Source: Sediminispirochaeta bajacaliforniensis DSM 16054
GTDB taxonomy: Bacteria; Spirochaetota; Spirochaetia; DSM-16054; Sediminispirochaetaceae
DNA length: 64,000 nucleotides
Reading direction: 5' to 3'
NCBI RefSeq assembly: GCF_000378205.1
Contig: NZ_KB899407.1
Coordinates: forward strand, 124,001-188,000
Shown here one piece after another: positions 26,266 through 34,246 of this stretch (position 1 is the stretch's first letter; each line of letters begins with the position of its first letter). Both the position numbers and the translations under genes were made by a program. The notes below the pieces were generated by a model, which did no database searches, was not told the origin of the DNA, and saw only the letters and a list, made by a program, of their open reading frames with translations.

Positions 26266-26787
26266 TCATCGGCCTTTCTCCGAAGGCGTACCCGCGCATC
26301 CCGCACAAAGCCCGTGGATTTGCAAAACCTGTCGTTCGGTGCGAAAGCGATAGTTCTCTTCCGCTTCCCGACTCAAAGAATCGAAAAGTTCGGAGCAACG
26401 AGCGGCCGCTTTCGGCTGTCGGATGACCTTTCCGCATCGGTCGCAAATCAATACCACCTCGTTGCCGACACCAGCCTCCCCCGCATCTTTATCACGGCTC
26501 ATGGCGTATCGTGCGCGCCCCTCCCCCGTCTCCACCCGCTGGACAAGAGAAAGCTCTTCAAGGAGCTGCAGGGTTCGGTAGATGGTGGCAACCCCGATTC
26601 CCGGGTATTCCTCGCGTACAATGAGAAAGAGCTCTTCGGCGGAAAGGTAACCATCGGCACGATCAAGGGCATCAATGATGACCCGACGTGTCAATGTCAT
26701 TCGTACCCCTTTCCGTTGAAACGGCCCCTCGGCACGGGAACAGCCCCTGCCGAACCCTCTTCCATATCCACGACTGGAATAATCCAT
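26266..26787 (-). CDS. Fur-family metalloregulator, atypical
   Basis: 173 residues. After a Gly/Arg-rich N-terminal extension ('YGRGFGRGCSRAEG') comes the winged helix ('TLTRRVIIDALDRA', 'IGVATIYRTLQLLEELSLV') and a dimer domain with both structural-zinc Cys pairs ('ICDRCG' and 'LCAGC'). The usual metal-sensing HxH just before the first Cys pair is replaced by 'NEVVLICDRC', and an Asp/Gly insert precedes it. The sensed signal may therefore differ from ordinary Fur. The ATG at 26787 sits behind GAGGTGGAG. The same 17-bp palindrome lies at its own promoter and before the operon downstream. Confidence 0.88.
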   Translation of the reverse strand: MDYSSRGYGRGFGRGCSRAEGPFQRKGVRMTLTRRVIIDALDRADGYLSAEELFLIVREEYPGIGVATIYRTLQLLEELSLVQRVETGEGRARYAMSRDKDAGEAGVGNEVVLICDRCGKVIRQPKAAARCSELFDSLSREAEENYRFRTERQVLQIHGLCAGCAGTPSEKGR

Positions 26788-26797
26788 CTCCACCTCA

Positions 26798-26814
26798 TTG
26801 ATAATGATTATCAA
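26798..26814. promoter_or_regulatory. Fur box at the regulator's own promoter
   Basis: The perfect palindrome TTGATAATgATTATCAA is identical to the box at 26228-26244 apart from strand. It covers the expected transcription start of the regulator gene, indicating autorepression. Confidence 0.85.
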
Positions 26815-26819
26815 TTAAG

Positions 26820-26848
26820 AATATACAACAATGGGAATCCGGCGTCAA
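26820..26848 (-). promoter_or_regulatory. Promoter of the Fur-family gene
   Basis: On the minus strand: TTGACG (26848-26843), 17 bases, TATATT (26825-26820). The Fur box begins six bases downstream of the -10 element. Confidence 0.75.
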
Positions 26849-26897
26849 TAAGATTTTCATACGAATTATTCCCTTTTCTTTCGGGCCCGTAAGCCTC

Positions 26898-26903
26898 TAT
26901 ACT
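26898..26903 (+). promoter_or_regulatory. -10 element close to the DUF401 start
   Basis: TATACT eight bases before the ATG at 26912, with no Shine-Dalgarno sequence between. The -35 is poor. It suggests a leaderless or near-leaderless mRNA. Confidence 0.35.
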
Positions 26904-26911
26904 CTTTGATC

Positions 26912-28192
26912 ATGACCATACCACTTATGCTTAAGATTATTCTTTCGCTTGCCTTGATTCTTGTCCTCAATAAGATCGTTCGGAACCTTGCCATATCGGT
27001 TGCCGCCGGTGCCCTCCTCATCGCTTTCTGGAGCGGCCAGACCATCGTAACAGCCGGAGTCATTGCAAGCAAACGAATGCTCAGTTTCGACAATTTCGCT
27101 CTTTTGCTTCTTATTGCATTGGTCATCACCCTTTCGAATCAGATGAACCAAACCGGAATGATGAAGCAGTTGGTAGGAGGTCTTAAGACCCGGGTAAGCC
27201 AGAAAGGTGCCTTGGCTGCTTTACCTGCGGTGATAGGCCTTCTCCCCATGCCAGGGGGTGCCCTCTTTTCCGCACCGCTTATCGACGACTGCGACGAAAC
27301 GGGTGAACTGAGCCCGATGCAAAAAACAAAGATCAACTATTGGTTTCGTCATATATGGGAGTTCACCTGGCCCCTCTATCCCGGAGTTATCCTAGCCTCC
27401 GATATAGCACATGTTGAGGTATGGCAAATTTTCCTTGTCGGTTTACCACTCTCTCTGATATCGATCACGGCAGGTTATTTTTTCTATCTGCGCCCCCTCG
27501 AGCTCACGGCAGAAAAAAGAGACAGCAGCAGGAAAAGCAACGGCCCATCGCTCTTGTCTCTACTCGCACCCATTATCATTGTAGTTGTAATCTATTTCCT
27601 GATAATGGTTTTTATCCCGGCAGTAGGAAACGTTTCGAAGTATGCGCCCATGATTATCGGGTTACTCTCCTCAATACTCTACCTACAGATCATCTCTCCT
27701 CTGCCGGGCAAAGAGTGGAAAAAGATCGCATTAAGTCACAGAACCTTCCAAATGGTTCTCATCGTATTGGTGGTACGAGTCTACGGGGCATTCATCGAGG
27801 CACCGCTGCCTAACGGGACCTTGCTGATGGAGCAACTTCGGCTGGAGCTGACCGCTGCAGGGGTGCCCCTTCGTCTGCTTGTCCTTCTCATACCCTTTAT
27901 CAGCGGCATGACGACGGGGGTCTCCGTGGGATTTGTCGGCGCATGCTTTCCCATCGTTTTCAGCCTTCTCGGTCCATCCCCCACGCTTGCTTCGACCCTC
28001 TCAACCCTGGCCCTGGCCTACCCCTTTGGTTTCATGGGAACCATGATGAGCCCGGTCCACGTCTGTCTCATTGTCACAAATGAACACTACGGAACAAACC
28101 TCGGCCCAAGTATCGGCGCAGTAATTCCACCGGCAATCCTTGTTATGGCCGGCAGTTTACTGATCTCCTATATCATTCCGTTTATAGTATAG
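26912..28192 (+). CDS. DUF401 family integral membrane protein
   Basis: 426 residues with about ten membrane segments. Family features include 'LLPMPGGALFSAPLID', 'KTKINYWFRHIWEF' and 'MTTGVSVGFVGACFPIV'. DUF401 proteins look like transporters of the ion-transporter superfamily, but no substrate is established. The ATG at 26912 is chosen over a TTG at 26906. It diverges from the Fur-family gene with 124 bases between starts, so a shared metal link is possible but unproven. Confidence 0.82.
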   Translation: MTIPLMLKIILSLALILVLNKIVRNLAISVAAGALLIAFWSGQTIVTAGVIASKRMLSFDNFALLLLIALVITLSNQMNQTGMMKQLVGGLKTRVSQKGALAALPAVIGLLPMPGGALFSAPLIDDCDETGELSPMQKTKINYWFRHIWEFTWPLYPGVILASDIAHVEVWQIFLVGLPLSLISITAGYFFYLRPLELTAEKRDSSRKSNGPSLLSLLAPIIIVVVIYFLIMVFIPAVGNVSKYAPMIIGLLSSILYLQIISPLPGKEWKKIALSHRTFQMVLIVLVVRVYGAFIEAPLPNGTLLMEQLRLELTAAGVPLRLLVLLIPFISGMTTGVSVGFVGACFPIVFSLLGPSPTLASTLSTLALAYPFGFMGTMMSPVHVCLIVTNEHYGTNLGPSIGAVIPPAILVMAGSLLISYIIPFIV

Positions 28193-28221
28193 CTTGATTA
28201 CATACCAAGGAGGCTTACGTC

Positions 28222-28659
28222 ATGAAGAAAGTTGATGACAGTAATGTTTTGGAAGGTCTTGAAGAAAAACGTGAAGAGATTATGCGTGAGATTAACGAAT
28301 ACAACCGGGAACGAGACCAAATTCGCGCAATGTTGGGAAAGATCGGTGGAAAAAGTTACTCAAAGACCGACATGATTATCAATATTGTCTTTCTAACCAT
28401 TATTTTATTGCTCTTTATTCTCGAACTAACGACACACTTTCTACCGGCTTTCATATCCCTGGAAGTTAGTGTTCTTCTGGTTTCGATTAAGATTGTCTGG
28501 ATGATCCACAGCCAGCATCGATTCAATCACTTCCAGTTTTGGGTTCTCAACTCGATCGAATTTCGTATCAATAATATGCATAAGATGGTCAGAGGGATGG
28601 AAAAAGAGCTAAAACAGCTTAGGGAAGATAAACACAACACAAATGCCATGGAACCATGA
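28222..28659 (+). CDS. Small membrane protein with coiled coil
   Basis: 145 residues of no family I recognise. Residues ~5-45 are a charged, heptad-like helix ('EEKREEIMREINEYNRERDQ'). Two membrane helices follow (~53-70 and ~77-95), then a basic amphipathic C-terminal helix ending in a polar tail. Both ends probably face the cytosol. AAGGAGG lies 8 bases before the ATG. It starts 29 bases after DUF401, so the two may form a transporter plus accessory unit. Confidence 0.6.
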   Translation: MKKVDDSNVLEGLEEKREEIMREINEYNRERDQIRAMLGKIGGKSYSKTDMIINIVFLTIILLLFILELTTHFLPAFISLEVSVLLVSIKIVWMIHSQHRFNHFQFWVLNSIEFRINNMHKMVRGMEKELKQLREDKHNTNAMEP

Positions 28660-28841
28660 TCCCCGCATTCATGATCCTTTTTCGCTATCCCGAAAATGGA
28701 TGGTAGATAGCACCATATTCCATTTATCGATCGCCTTAAGCGAAACCGGATAGCGTACCATTGATCCTGCCATATCGATAATTATACAGATTCACAAGAT
28801 TTTTTCACAGACCTATAGGTATTACGTGCTATTGTATCATC

Positions 28842-29309
28842 ATGACGAAGAAAATTTTAATTGCATATAGTTCCTATTTTGGGAACTGTAAGAAAGCGGC
28901 GTCCACCCTTGCCGCAAGTTGTGACGAGGAAGGCATTAAAACAAGCCTTTATTCCATTCTTGAATCGGAAACCCTTCCGGAAAAACCAGATATCCTCGTC
29001 CTTGTAACGCCTGTCAGGGTACGGAAGATTGTCGGGCCAAGCAAGAAATTTCTCCGAAAGATCGGAGAAAAAGATCTCCGTTATGCCCTGGTCGTAAGTC
29101 ACGGTGCGGCTCTCGACCACTTTTTCTCCCCGGTTCCAGCGACAAAGAAACTGGAACGGTCCTTGGAACGCAAGGAAATGGTTCGAATTACCGAGCCTCT
29201 CTTCCTGCAGGTAGAGGGACAGCAAGGCCCCTTATCGAAAGGTTATGAAAAACGCCTTGCAGATCTTGCAAAGCAGTTGAGCGGGGCTGTTCCAGAGGAA
29301 GACAGATAA
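28842..29309 (+). CDS. Flavodoxin-like domain protein
   Basis: 155 residues. The N-terminal 'KKILIAYSSYFGNCKKAASTLA' is a flavodoxin-type FMN phosphate loop with Tyr/Asn in place of the usual Thr/Gly-rich set. 'PDILVLVTPVRVRKIV' gives the third strand, and 'YALVVSHGAALDH' the fourth. It is short for a flavodoxin-domain quinone reductase and probably an electron carrier or menaquinone-dependent protoporphyrinogen-oxidase-like protein. The 182-base upstream gap holds TTCACA (28804), 17 bases and TGCTAT (28827) but no Shine-Dalgarno sequence. Confidence 0.7.
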   Translation: MTKKILIAYSSYFGNCKKAASTLAASCDEEGIKTSLYSILESETLPEKPDILVLVTPVRVRKIVGPSKKFLRKIGEKDLRYALVVSHGAALDHFFSPVPATKKLERSLERKEMVRITEPLFLQVEGQQGPLSKGYEKRLADLAKQLSGAVPEEDR

Positions 29310-29317
29310 GCCTCTCA

Positions 29318-30355
29318 TCAGCTTTTACGTGGAACCTGATCAAGGAGCTTCCGCCATGAGGGGTTCTCATAACCGAGAAGAGCGGCAAAGGCGTTGCGTA
29401 TGGTGATATTAATCTCCTCAACCTCTTTTCGATCCTTGCCGTGAAGGTCGAAAAAGCCTCCGGCGGTTCGATCATGCCCTCCAACATTATCAGGGTCAAG
29501 CGGTAATTGCTTGATCAGTCTGCCGGCATTAATCCCCTCACTACGGGTACGAATCGAGATGATCAGATGGTTCCGAAAACGCCCCGAAACAAGAACCGTC
29601 CCTATCCGCTCATGCTTAAGAAGGAAATCAGCCATCTCGGCAACAATCTCGGGGTGGCGAATTTCATCCAGGTGCGTTGTAATCATGGTGCCGAACATAA
29701 GGGCGTTATTGATTGCATCCCCAAGCTGAAGAAAATAGTAATGGGGCAAGTTGGCATTGATAATTCCGGCCAACTTTCTGATGCTGGCCCGTACATAGAC
29801 CGATAGGTAGGCCCGAATATCTCTACGGGCGGCCTCCCGGTACATATTCTGGGTCTCAGAACTGATGGCATAGGCAAGCGCTGTGGCGATATCGGCCGAC
29901 AGATCTACTCCGGCGGCATCAAGCCATTCGATAAGAATCGTGGCAGAAGCCCCAAGTTCCGGTTCGATCACAACAAAGGCACCTTTGGTATCATCCCGAC
30001 GGGGATGGTGGTCGATAACGATATCGCAAAACGACGAGGCATCAAGAACATTGTTCCCTGCTCCGGGTTGAGAATCGACAAGAGCAAGGCCATCATACCG
30101 TGAAGCCTTGATTCGACTATACTGCTTGAGGGGAAGATTGAGTTTTTTCACCATGGTCCGGTTTTCGGCCCTGGCGATAATTCCGCTGTAGGCAATGCTT
30201 GCATCGACATGAAATAATTCCCGAAGGAGGAGACGCAAGGCAACCGCAGCAGCAATGGCATCGGGATCGGGATGGGTATGAGTCAGAATAAGGAGCTCTT
30301 TTTTCCCCGAAACAACGGAACCAAGTTTTTCCAGAGCATCCTTACTATTTTCCAT
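29318..30355 (-). CDS. DHH/DHHA1 family phosphoesterase
   Basis: 345 residues. DHH-family metal motifs appear in order: 'LTHTHPDPDAIAAA', 'ALVDSQPG', 'VIDHHPRRDD', and 'SSETQN'. The C-terminal DHHA1 domain has 'INAGRLIKQL' and 'GGHDRTAGGFF'. Relatives include NrnA oligoribonucleases and cyclic-dinucleotide/pAp phosphodiesterases; one of these is likely here, in the cytosol. I chose the ATG at 30355, which follows TTGGAC-16-TAAAAC and lacks a ribosome site. The upstream ATG at 30421 lies before that promoter. Confidence 0.83.
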   Translation of the reverse strand: MENSKDALEKLGSVVSGKKELLILTHTHPDPDAIAAAVALRLLLRELFHVDASIAYSGIIARAENRTMVKKLNLPLKQYSRIKASRYDGLALVDSQPGAGNNVLDASSFCDIVIDHHPRRDDTKGAFVVIEPELGASATILIEWLDAAGVDLSADIATALAYAISSETQNMYREAARRDIRAYLSVYVRASIRKLAGIINANLPHYYFLQLGDAINNALMFGTMITTHLDEIRHPEIVAEMADFLLKHERIGTVLVSGRFRNHLIISIRTRSEGINAGRLIKQLPLDPDNVGGHDRTAGGFFDLHGKDRKEVEEINITIRNAFAALLGYENPSWRKLLDQVPRKS

Positions 30356-30475
30356 ATTCGACAGTTTTACAGAAAAAAAGGAAAATGTCCAATTATTACT
30401 GCGCGGTAATGGAATTTTCATTTCAAATCTGTTCGAACGTATGCTCAGAGATGTATCGATCGGGGAGAACCCTTT

Positions 30476-31189
30476 TCAGCGCCCCTCTTCCTGTACCGGA
30501 TTACGAAGGGTACCGATTCCTTCGATCTCAACCTCGACCACATCGCCATGATGGATTCTGCCGACCCCTTTTGGGGTTCCGGTTATAATCAGATCACCTT
30601 CTTCGAGGGTAAAGTGCCTGCTGATGAAGGCAACGATGGTCGGGATCGGAAAAATCATCTGGGATGTGTTTCCACTCTGAACCACTTTCCCGTTGAGCCT
30701 GCATTCAATATGAAGGTTTTGGGGATCAGGGATATCCGAGGCGGGTACCACTACGGGACCGACAGGACCGAAGGTATCCAAACTTTTTCCCCGGAACCAT
30801 CCCGATTTATCCTCGGTCTGAAAATTACGCTGACTTACATCGTTGAAACAAGTATATCCAAGGATGTAGTCCATCGCCCTCTCTTCAGGAACATCCTTAC
30901 ATCGTTTTCCGACAAAAAAACCTAATTCTGCCTCGTAATCGACTCGAACCTCCTCAAAATCGTACCCCTGGAGATATGCCGGAATAACGATGGCCTCCCC
31001 GTCAGCAATCAGAACATTGGGAGTCTTTGGGAAAAGCACCGGTTCAGAGGGAATGTCCAAAGGAATTTTTCTCGTCGTCAAAAAGACGCTTTCTTTTACG
31101 TGTTCGTGATAGTTAAGGCCAAGGGCCACAATCTTCGAAGGACGAACCTGATAGGATTCATCCCGGCCCCTGACGGGTAAAACGACCAT
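30476..31189 (-). CDS. Fumarylacetoacetate hydrolase (FAH) family protein
   Basis: 237 residues. The fold signature is 'KIVALGLNYHEHVKE', the metal-binding EVE-type residues are in 'DYEAELGFFVG' with the pair around 'GYTCFNDVSQRNFQ', and the end is 'GDLIITGTPKGVGRI'. Members are acylpyruvases, oxaloacetate decarboxylases or 2-keto-acid hydrolases needing Mg2+ or Mn2+; which one is unclear. AAGGAG lies 6 bases before the ATG at 31189; the ATG five codons earlier overlaps that site. A TATAAT box lies on the minus strand at 31229-31224. Confidence 0.88.
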   Translation of the reverse strand: MVVLPVRGRDESYQVRPSKIVALGLNYHEHVKESVFLTTRKIPLDIPSEPVLFPKTPNVLIADGEAIVIPAYLQGYDFEEVRVDYEAELGFFVGKRCKDVPEERAMDYILGYTCFNDVSQRNFQTEDKSGWFRGKSLDTFGPVGPVVVPASDIPDPQNLHIECRLNGKVVQSGNTSQMIFPIPTIVAFISRHFTLEEGDLIITGTPKGVGRIHHGDVVEVEIEGIGTLRNPVQEEGR

Positions 31190-31253
31190 AGAGCGCTCCT
31201 TCATTCAATGCAAACTACATGCAATTATAGCCGGGCCTGAGCATGAACAACAA

Positions 31254-32615
31254 CTACTCACACGATTTTTGCACCTGTTTTACATAGGAAGCAATATCGA
31301 ATTTGCGCTCAAGGCCGCGATCATTCATGTACCGAATCTTTCCGAATATCGGCCGCGAGGCCCAGGGACGATCATGCTTTCCGAAGCACCATGCGATCCC
31401 GGTGTAGCCGTTAGGGTCGCGGCCATCGAGAGAATAGCGGTCGTTGAGACGCAGGGCCCGCTCAAAGGCCTCTTTGGGAGAGGCAGACCATTCAAGTATC
31501 TTCTTTCCCCAATACATCCGCATATAGCCGTGCATCTTCCCTTTATGCACCAACTCACGTTGGGCCGCATTCCAATAGGGATCGTGCGTCTTTGCCACTT
31601 CAAGCTGGGCGTCGTCGTAGAGAACTTCCCTCTGGTCCTCTTCGTGGGCCTCAAGATCCTCCCGCGCCCATCGGGGAAGGGCCTCAAAGCTATCATAGAA
31701 TCGGTTATAGAAGACAAAATTAAAGGCAAGCTCCCGGCGGATAATCAGCTCTTCTAAGAATGCTTCACATCCCGGCCCCGGATGCTCCGAGGCACGCAGG
31801 GCGATCTCCAGGGCGGAAATCTGCCCGTAATGAAGATAAGGACTCATGCAGGAAAGCCCTTCTTTTGAGGGATCGTTCCGTTCTTCGTGAAAGCGTTCCA
31901 ACGTACCCGAAGTGATAAACGCATCCAAACGTCGATGCGCCTCAACGCTGCCGCCGTGAATCCAGGAGACGGGCGAAACCTCGGGTTGCGAAAACCTCAG
32001 GAGCCCTTCGACCGCCTTACTATCCAGACCATCTGCCATTCCGGCAAGAGCAGTCGAATCGATCTTTGCCGACTGCCGTTTAAGGGGCTGCATGAAGCGA
32101 AAAAGGAGAGGTGTTATCTTTCTTCGTATCGTGGCAGCAGAATACTCCTCTTTGCCACTTGCAGTCCGCACGGGAACGACCAGATCACTCTCGACCTCCA
32201 TCACCGGGGCGCAAAAGGAAGCTGCCGCAGCAGCCTTTCGCCAGCTACGTTGAAGGCGCGTATAACCAGTGTCGAATACAACGAGTGCCGCATCGGCCGC
32301 GAATTCGGCAACAATTACCGGAGGATCCCCTATTCTAAGAAGAAAACCGATTCCCCGATCGGCCAAATCCACTTCAAGCTGCTCGATTCCCTCCAAGAGA
32401 AAACGATAATGCCTCCTACCGGCACCAAGATAGTCCCGGCTCACGACAAAAAGCACAAGAAGCGGCAGAGAACGTCTGTTTGCCTCTCCGAGAGCATATT
32501 CAAGGGCATGGTTATAGCCGGAACGCTGACTCTGCTGCATCCAGTAGAGGACATAGGCTCCTTTCTCGTTGCATTCGCCCTTCTTTAGAACAAATAAGCG
32601 TTCATTTTGTATCAT
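31254..32615 (-). CDS. phr: Class II CPD photolyase
   Basis: 453 residues. The opening 'YVLYWMQQSQRSGYNHALEYA' region and the C-terminal FAD-binding half ('WNAAQRELVHKGKMHGYMRMYWGKK' region, 'LNDRYSLDGRDPNGYTG', 'GKHDRPWASRPIFGKIRYM') are those of class II, not class I, photolyases. It repairs cyclobutane pyrimidine dimers with blue light, showing exposure to sunlight in the habitat. The ATG at 32615 gives a normal length; the ORF's 26-residue extension runs through the promoter region. FAH lies 64 bases downstream. Confidence 0.92.
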   Translation of the reverse strand: MIQNERLFVLKKGECNEKGAYVLYWMQQSQRSGYNHALEYALGEANRRSLPLLVLFVVSRDYLGAGRRHYRFLLEGIEQLEVDLADRGIGFLLRIGDPPVIVAEFAADAALVVFDTGYTRLQRSWRKAAAAASFCAPVMEVESDLVVPVRTASGKEEYSAATIRRKITPLLFRFMQPLKRQSAKIDSTALAGMADGLDSKAVEGLLRFSQPEVSPVSWIHGGSVEAHRRLDAFITSGTLERFHEERNDPSKEGLSCMSPYLHYGQISALEIALRASEHPGPGCEAFLEELIIRRELAFNFVFYNRFYDSFEALPRWAREDLEAHEEDQREVLYDDAQLEVAKTHDPYWNAAQRELVHKGKMHGYMRMYWGKKILEWSASPKEAFERALRLNDRYSLDGRDPNGYTGIAWCFGKHDRPWASRPIFGKIRYMNDRGLERKFDIASYVKQVQKSCE

Positions 32616-32748
32616 GATTCTAAGTATGGCCCCATCGACGCCTTGAAGAAAGGCCTTTTTTCGTATTATGGTTTGATTATAAACACCCGCCACTTTATAT
32701 TAATCCGACTACTGTTAACCTATGAAAGGGCGTTATTCGAAGCGGTAA

Positions 32749-34239
32749 ATGGAAGAACGACTGGAACTCTTGACCGAACAGATCATTCATACTCTTCTTG
32801 CACGGCTTGGCACCGACCGGGCTTCCTCCTCAAAGCCCGTAAAATGCCAAGTCAACGGCCTTATACCAGGTACCTATACCCTCAGCATGGTGAGGATCAA
32901 TCCAAAGGAGCTTTTACTCCAGGAACTTGTGTCCACAAAAACCAGGGGAAATGTCATTTTCCGCTCATGGACCTTTCGTAAAGAAGAAAAATGGTATGTT
33001 GCGGGCATGGAGAAACTCGGAAAACCGGTATTCTATCGAAGCATAGGCCAGGACCTCGCCGATCTTGTACGACGAAACGATACGGTTTCGGCAGTGGAAG
33101 CCAGCGAGGGAATGTATCTTGTCGAAACCGCCGAACGGGCCGCCAGAAACCTCGGAGTCGAACTTCCTTCCGACTATGAACTAAAGAGAAACGGACTCTA
33201 TCCGAAGTCCATCCGCTTTCTCACAAAGCATTCCGCCCTGGTGGCGGTGCTCCTGATAGCCGTCGGTATAGGTACCATACTGGGGCTCTATGCCCTGAAG
33301 ATCGGCTCGATAGAAAGCGAAATGAACAAATCGGTAAAGGCATATACGGCAAATATCGATGATCAGGTAAAGAGTTTCCTTGATGATACCGAAGATGAAA
33401 TCCTCGGTTTGATCAACGATGTGGAAAAGAACCGGAAAAATTTTGAATTCGATAAACGGAACGCTTACCTTAATGTTCAAAGATTGGCAGAAGAGCTTAC
33501 CCGTTACACACCGGCAAGAAAGCGTGCATACAGACTCATTGCCGACAATATTCTTCAAAGCACTACCTACAGCGAAATTATGTACGAAATGAGCAGACTG
33601 CCGACCGAAGAGTACCAGGCGCGGATATTCCTTGCCACAAACCGGCAATCCGTCATCCCCCTGGCCTCTTTTACCCCGGCAATTCCCGGAATGCTTTACC
33701 CTGTTCGTGTGGATGGAGAAAACAACGACGGCAGAGGCTTTCGAATAACCGACGGCTACATGGACCGCAGGGAAAACCCTCTGGGAACGGGAGGTTCGAG
33801 TCCTCATTTCGCCGTCGACATCATAAATGTGAGCAACATTGCTTATGTCAGCCATGCAGGAGAGATCATACGGGAAGGCAACCCTCCCGGTGACGTCGTC
33901 GCCGTCGCCCCCGGGGCGATATGTGATACAGGCTGGGATGACGGTTACGGCTGGTACATTGAGATCAATCATGGGATTTCGGATGAAGTAAAGGCGCTGT
34001 ATCCGGATGCCGAACGCTGGTGCAGCTACTATGCCCATCTCGATGAAAAACCAACCATGGCCCTCGGTACCAAGGTTGAAGCCGATACATTAATCGCGCA
34101 TATCGGAAATACGGGGAGGTCGACCGGTCCTCATCTCCACTTCGAGGTCCGGATCTATCACAAAAACGGAAGCTATCGCAGCGGTGATGCAAGGTACGAT
34201 AAGATCAATCCCTACCCTGCCGAACGGCAGGAAGAATAG
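32749..34239 (+). CDS. Membrane-anchored M23 (LytM) peptidase with cytosolic N-domain
   Basis: 496 residues. Residues 1-~155 are a mixed alpha/beta region predicted inside the cell. One membrane helix follows (~161-183), then a helical, coiled-coil-like stretch (~190-310) and an M23 domain (~340-490). Zinc ligands appear as His and Asp in 'PHFAVDII' and the second His motif in 'GPHLHFEV', with 'YYAHLDEK' between. M23 peptidases cut peptide cross-links of peptidoglycan. A large cytosolic domain on an M23 enzyme is unusual and suggests intracellular control. It converges with the polyprenyl synthetase gene 7 bases away. Confidence 0.82.
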   Translation: MEERLELLTEQIIHTLLARLGTDRASSSKPVKCQVNGLIPGTYTLSMVRINPKELLLQELVSTKTRGNVIFRSWTFRKEEKWYVAGMEKLGKPVFYRSIGQDLADLVRRNDTVSAVEASEGMYLVETAERAARNLGVELPSDYELKRNGLYPKSIRFLTKHSALVAVLLIAVGIGTILGLYALKIGSIESEMNKSVKAYTANIDDQVKSFLDDTEDEILGLINDVEKNRKNFEFDKRNAYLNVQRLAEELTRYTPARKRAYRLIADNILQSTTYSEIMYEMSRLPTEEYQARIFLATNRQSVIPLASFTPAIPGMLYPVRVDGENNDGRGFRITDGYMDRRENPLGTGGSSPHFAVDIINVSNIAYVSHAGEIIREGNPPGDVVAVAPGAICDTGWDDGYGWYIEINHGISDEVKALYPDAERWCSYYAHLDEKPTMALGTKVEADTLIAHIGNTGRSTGPHLHFEVRIYHKNGSYRSGDARYDKINPYPAERQEE

Positions 34240-34246
34240 TTTTCAC

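Noticed and set aside
30395-30410. ATTACTGCGCGGTAAT inverted repeat before the DHH gene
   Set aside because: It is short (5-bp arms), unmatched elsewhere in the window, and lies upstream of the predicted promoter; too weak to call an operator.
33785-33820. GGTTCGAGTCC resembling a tRNA T-loop
   Set aside because: It lies inside the conserved M23 peptidase frame, and no acceptor, D or anticodon stems can be drawn around it.
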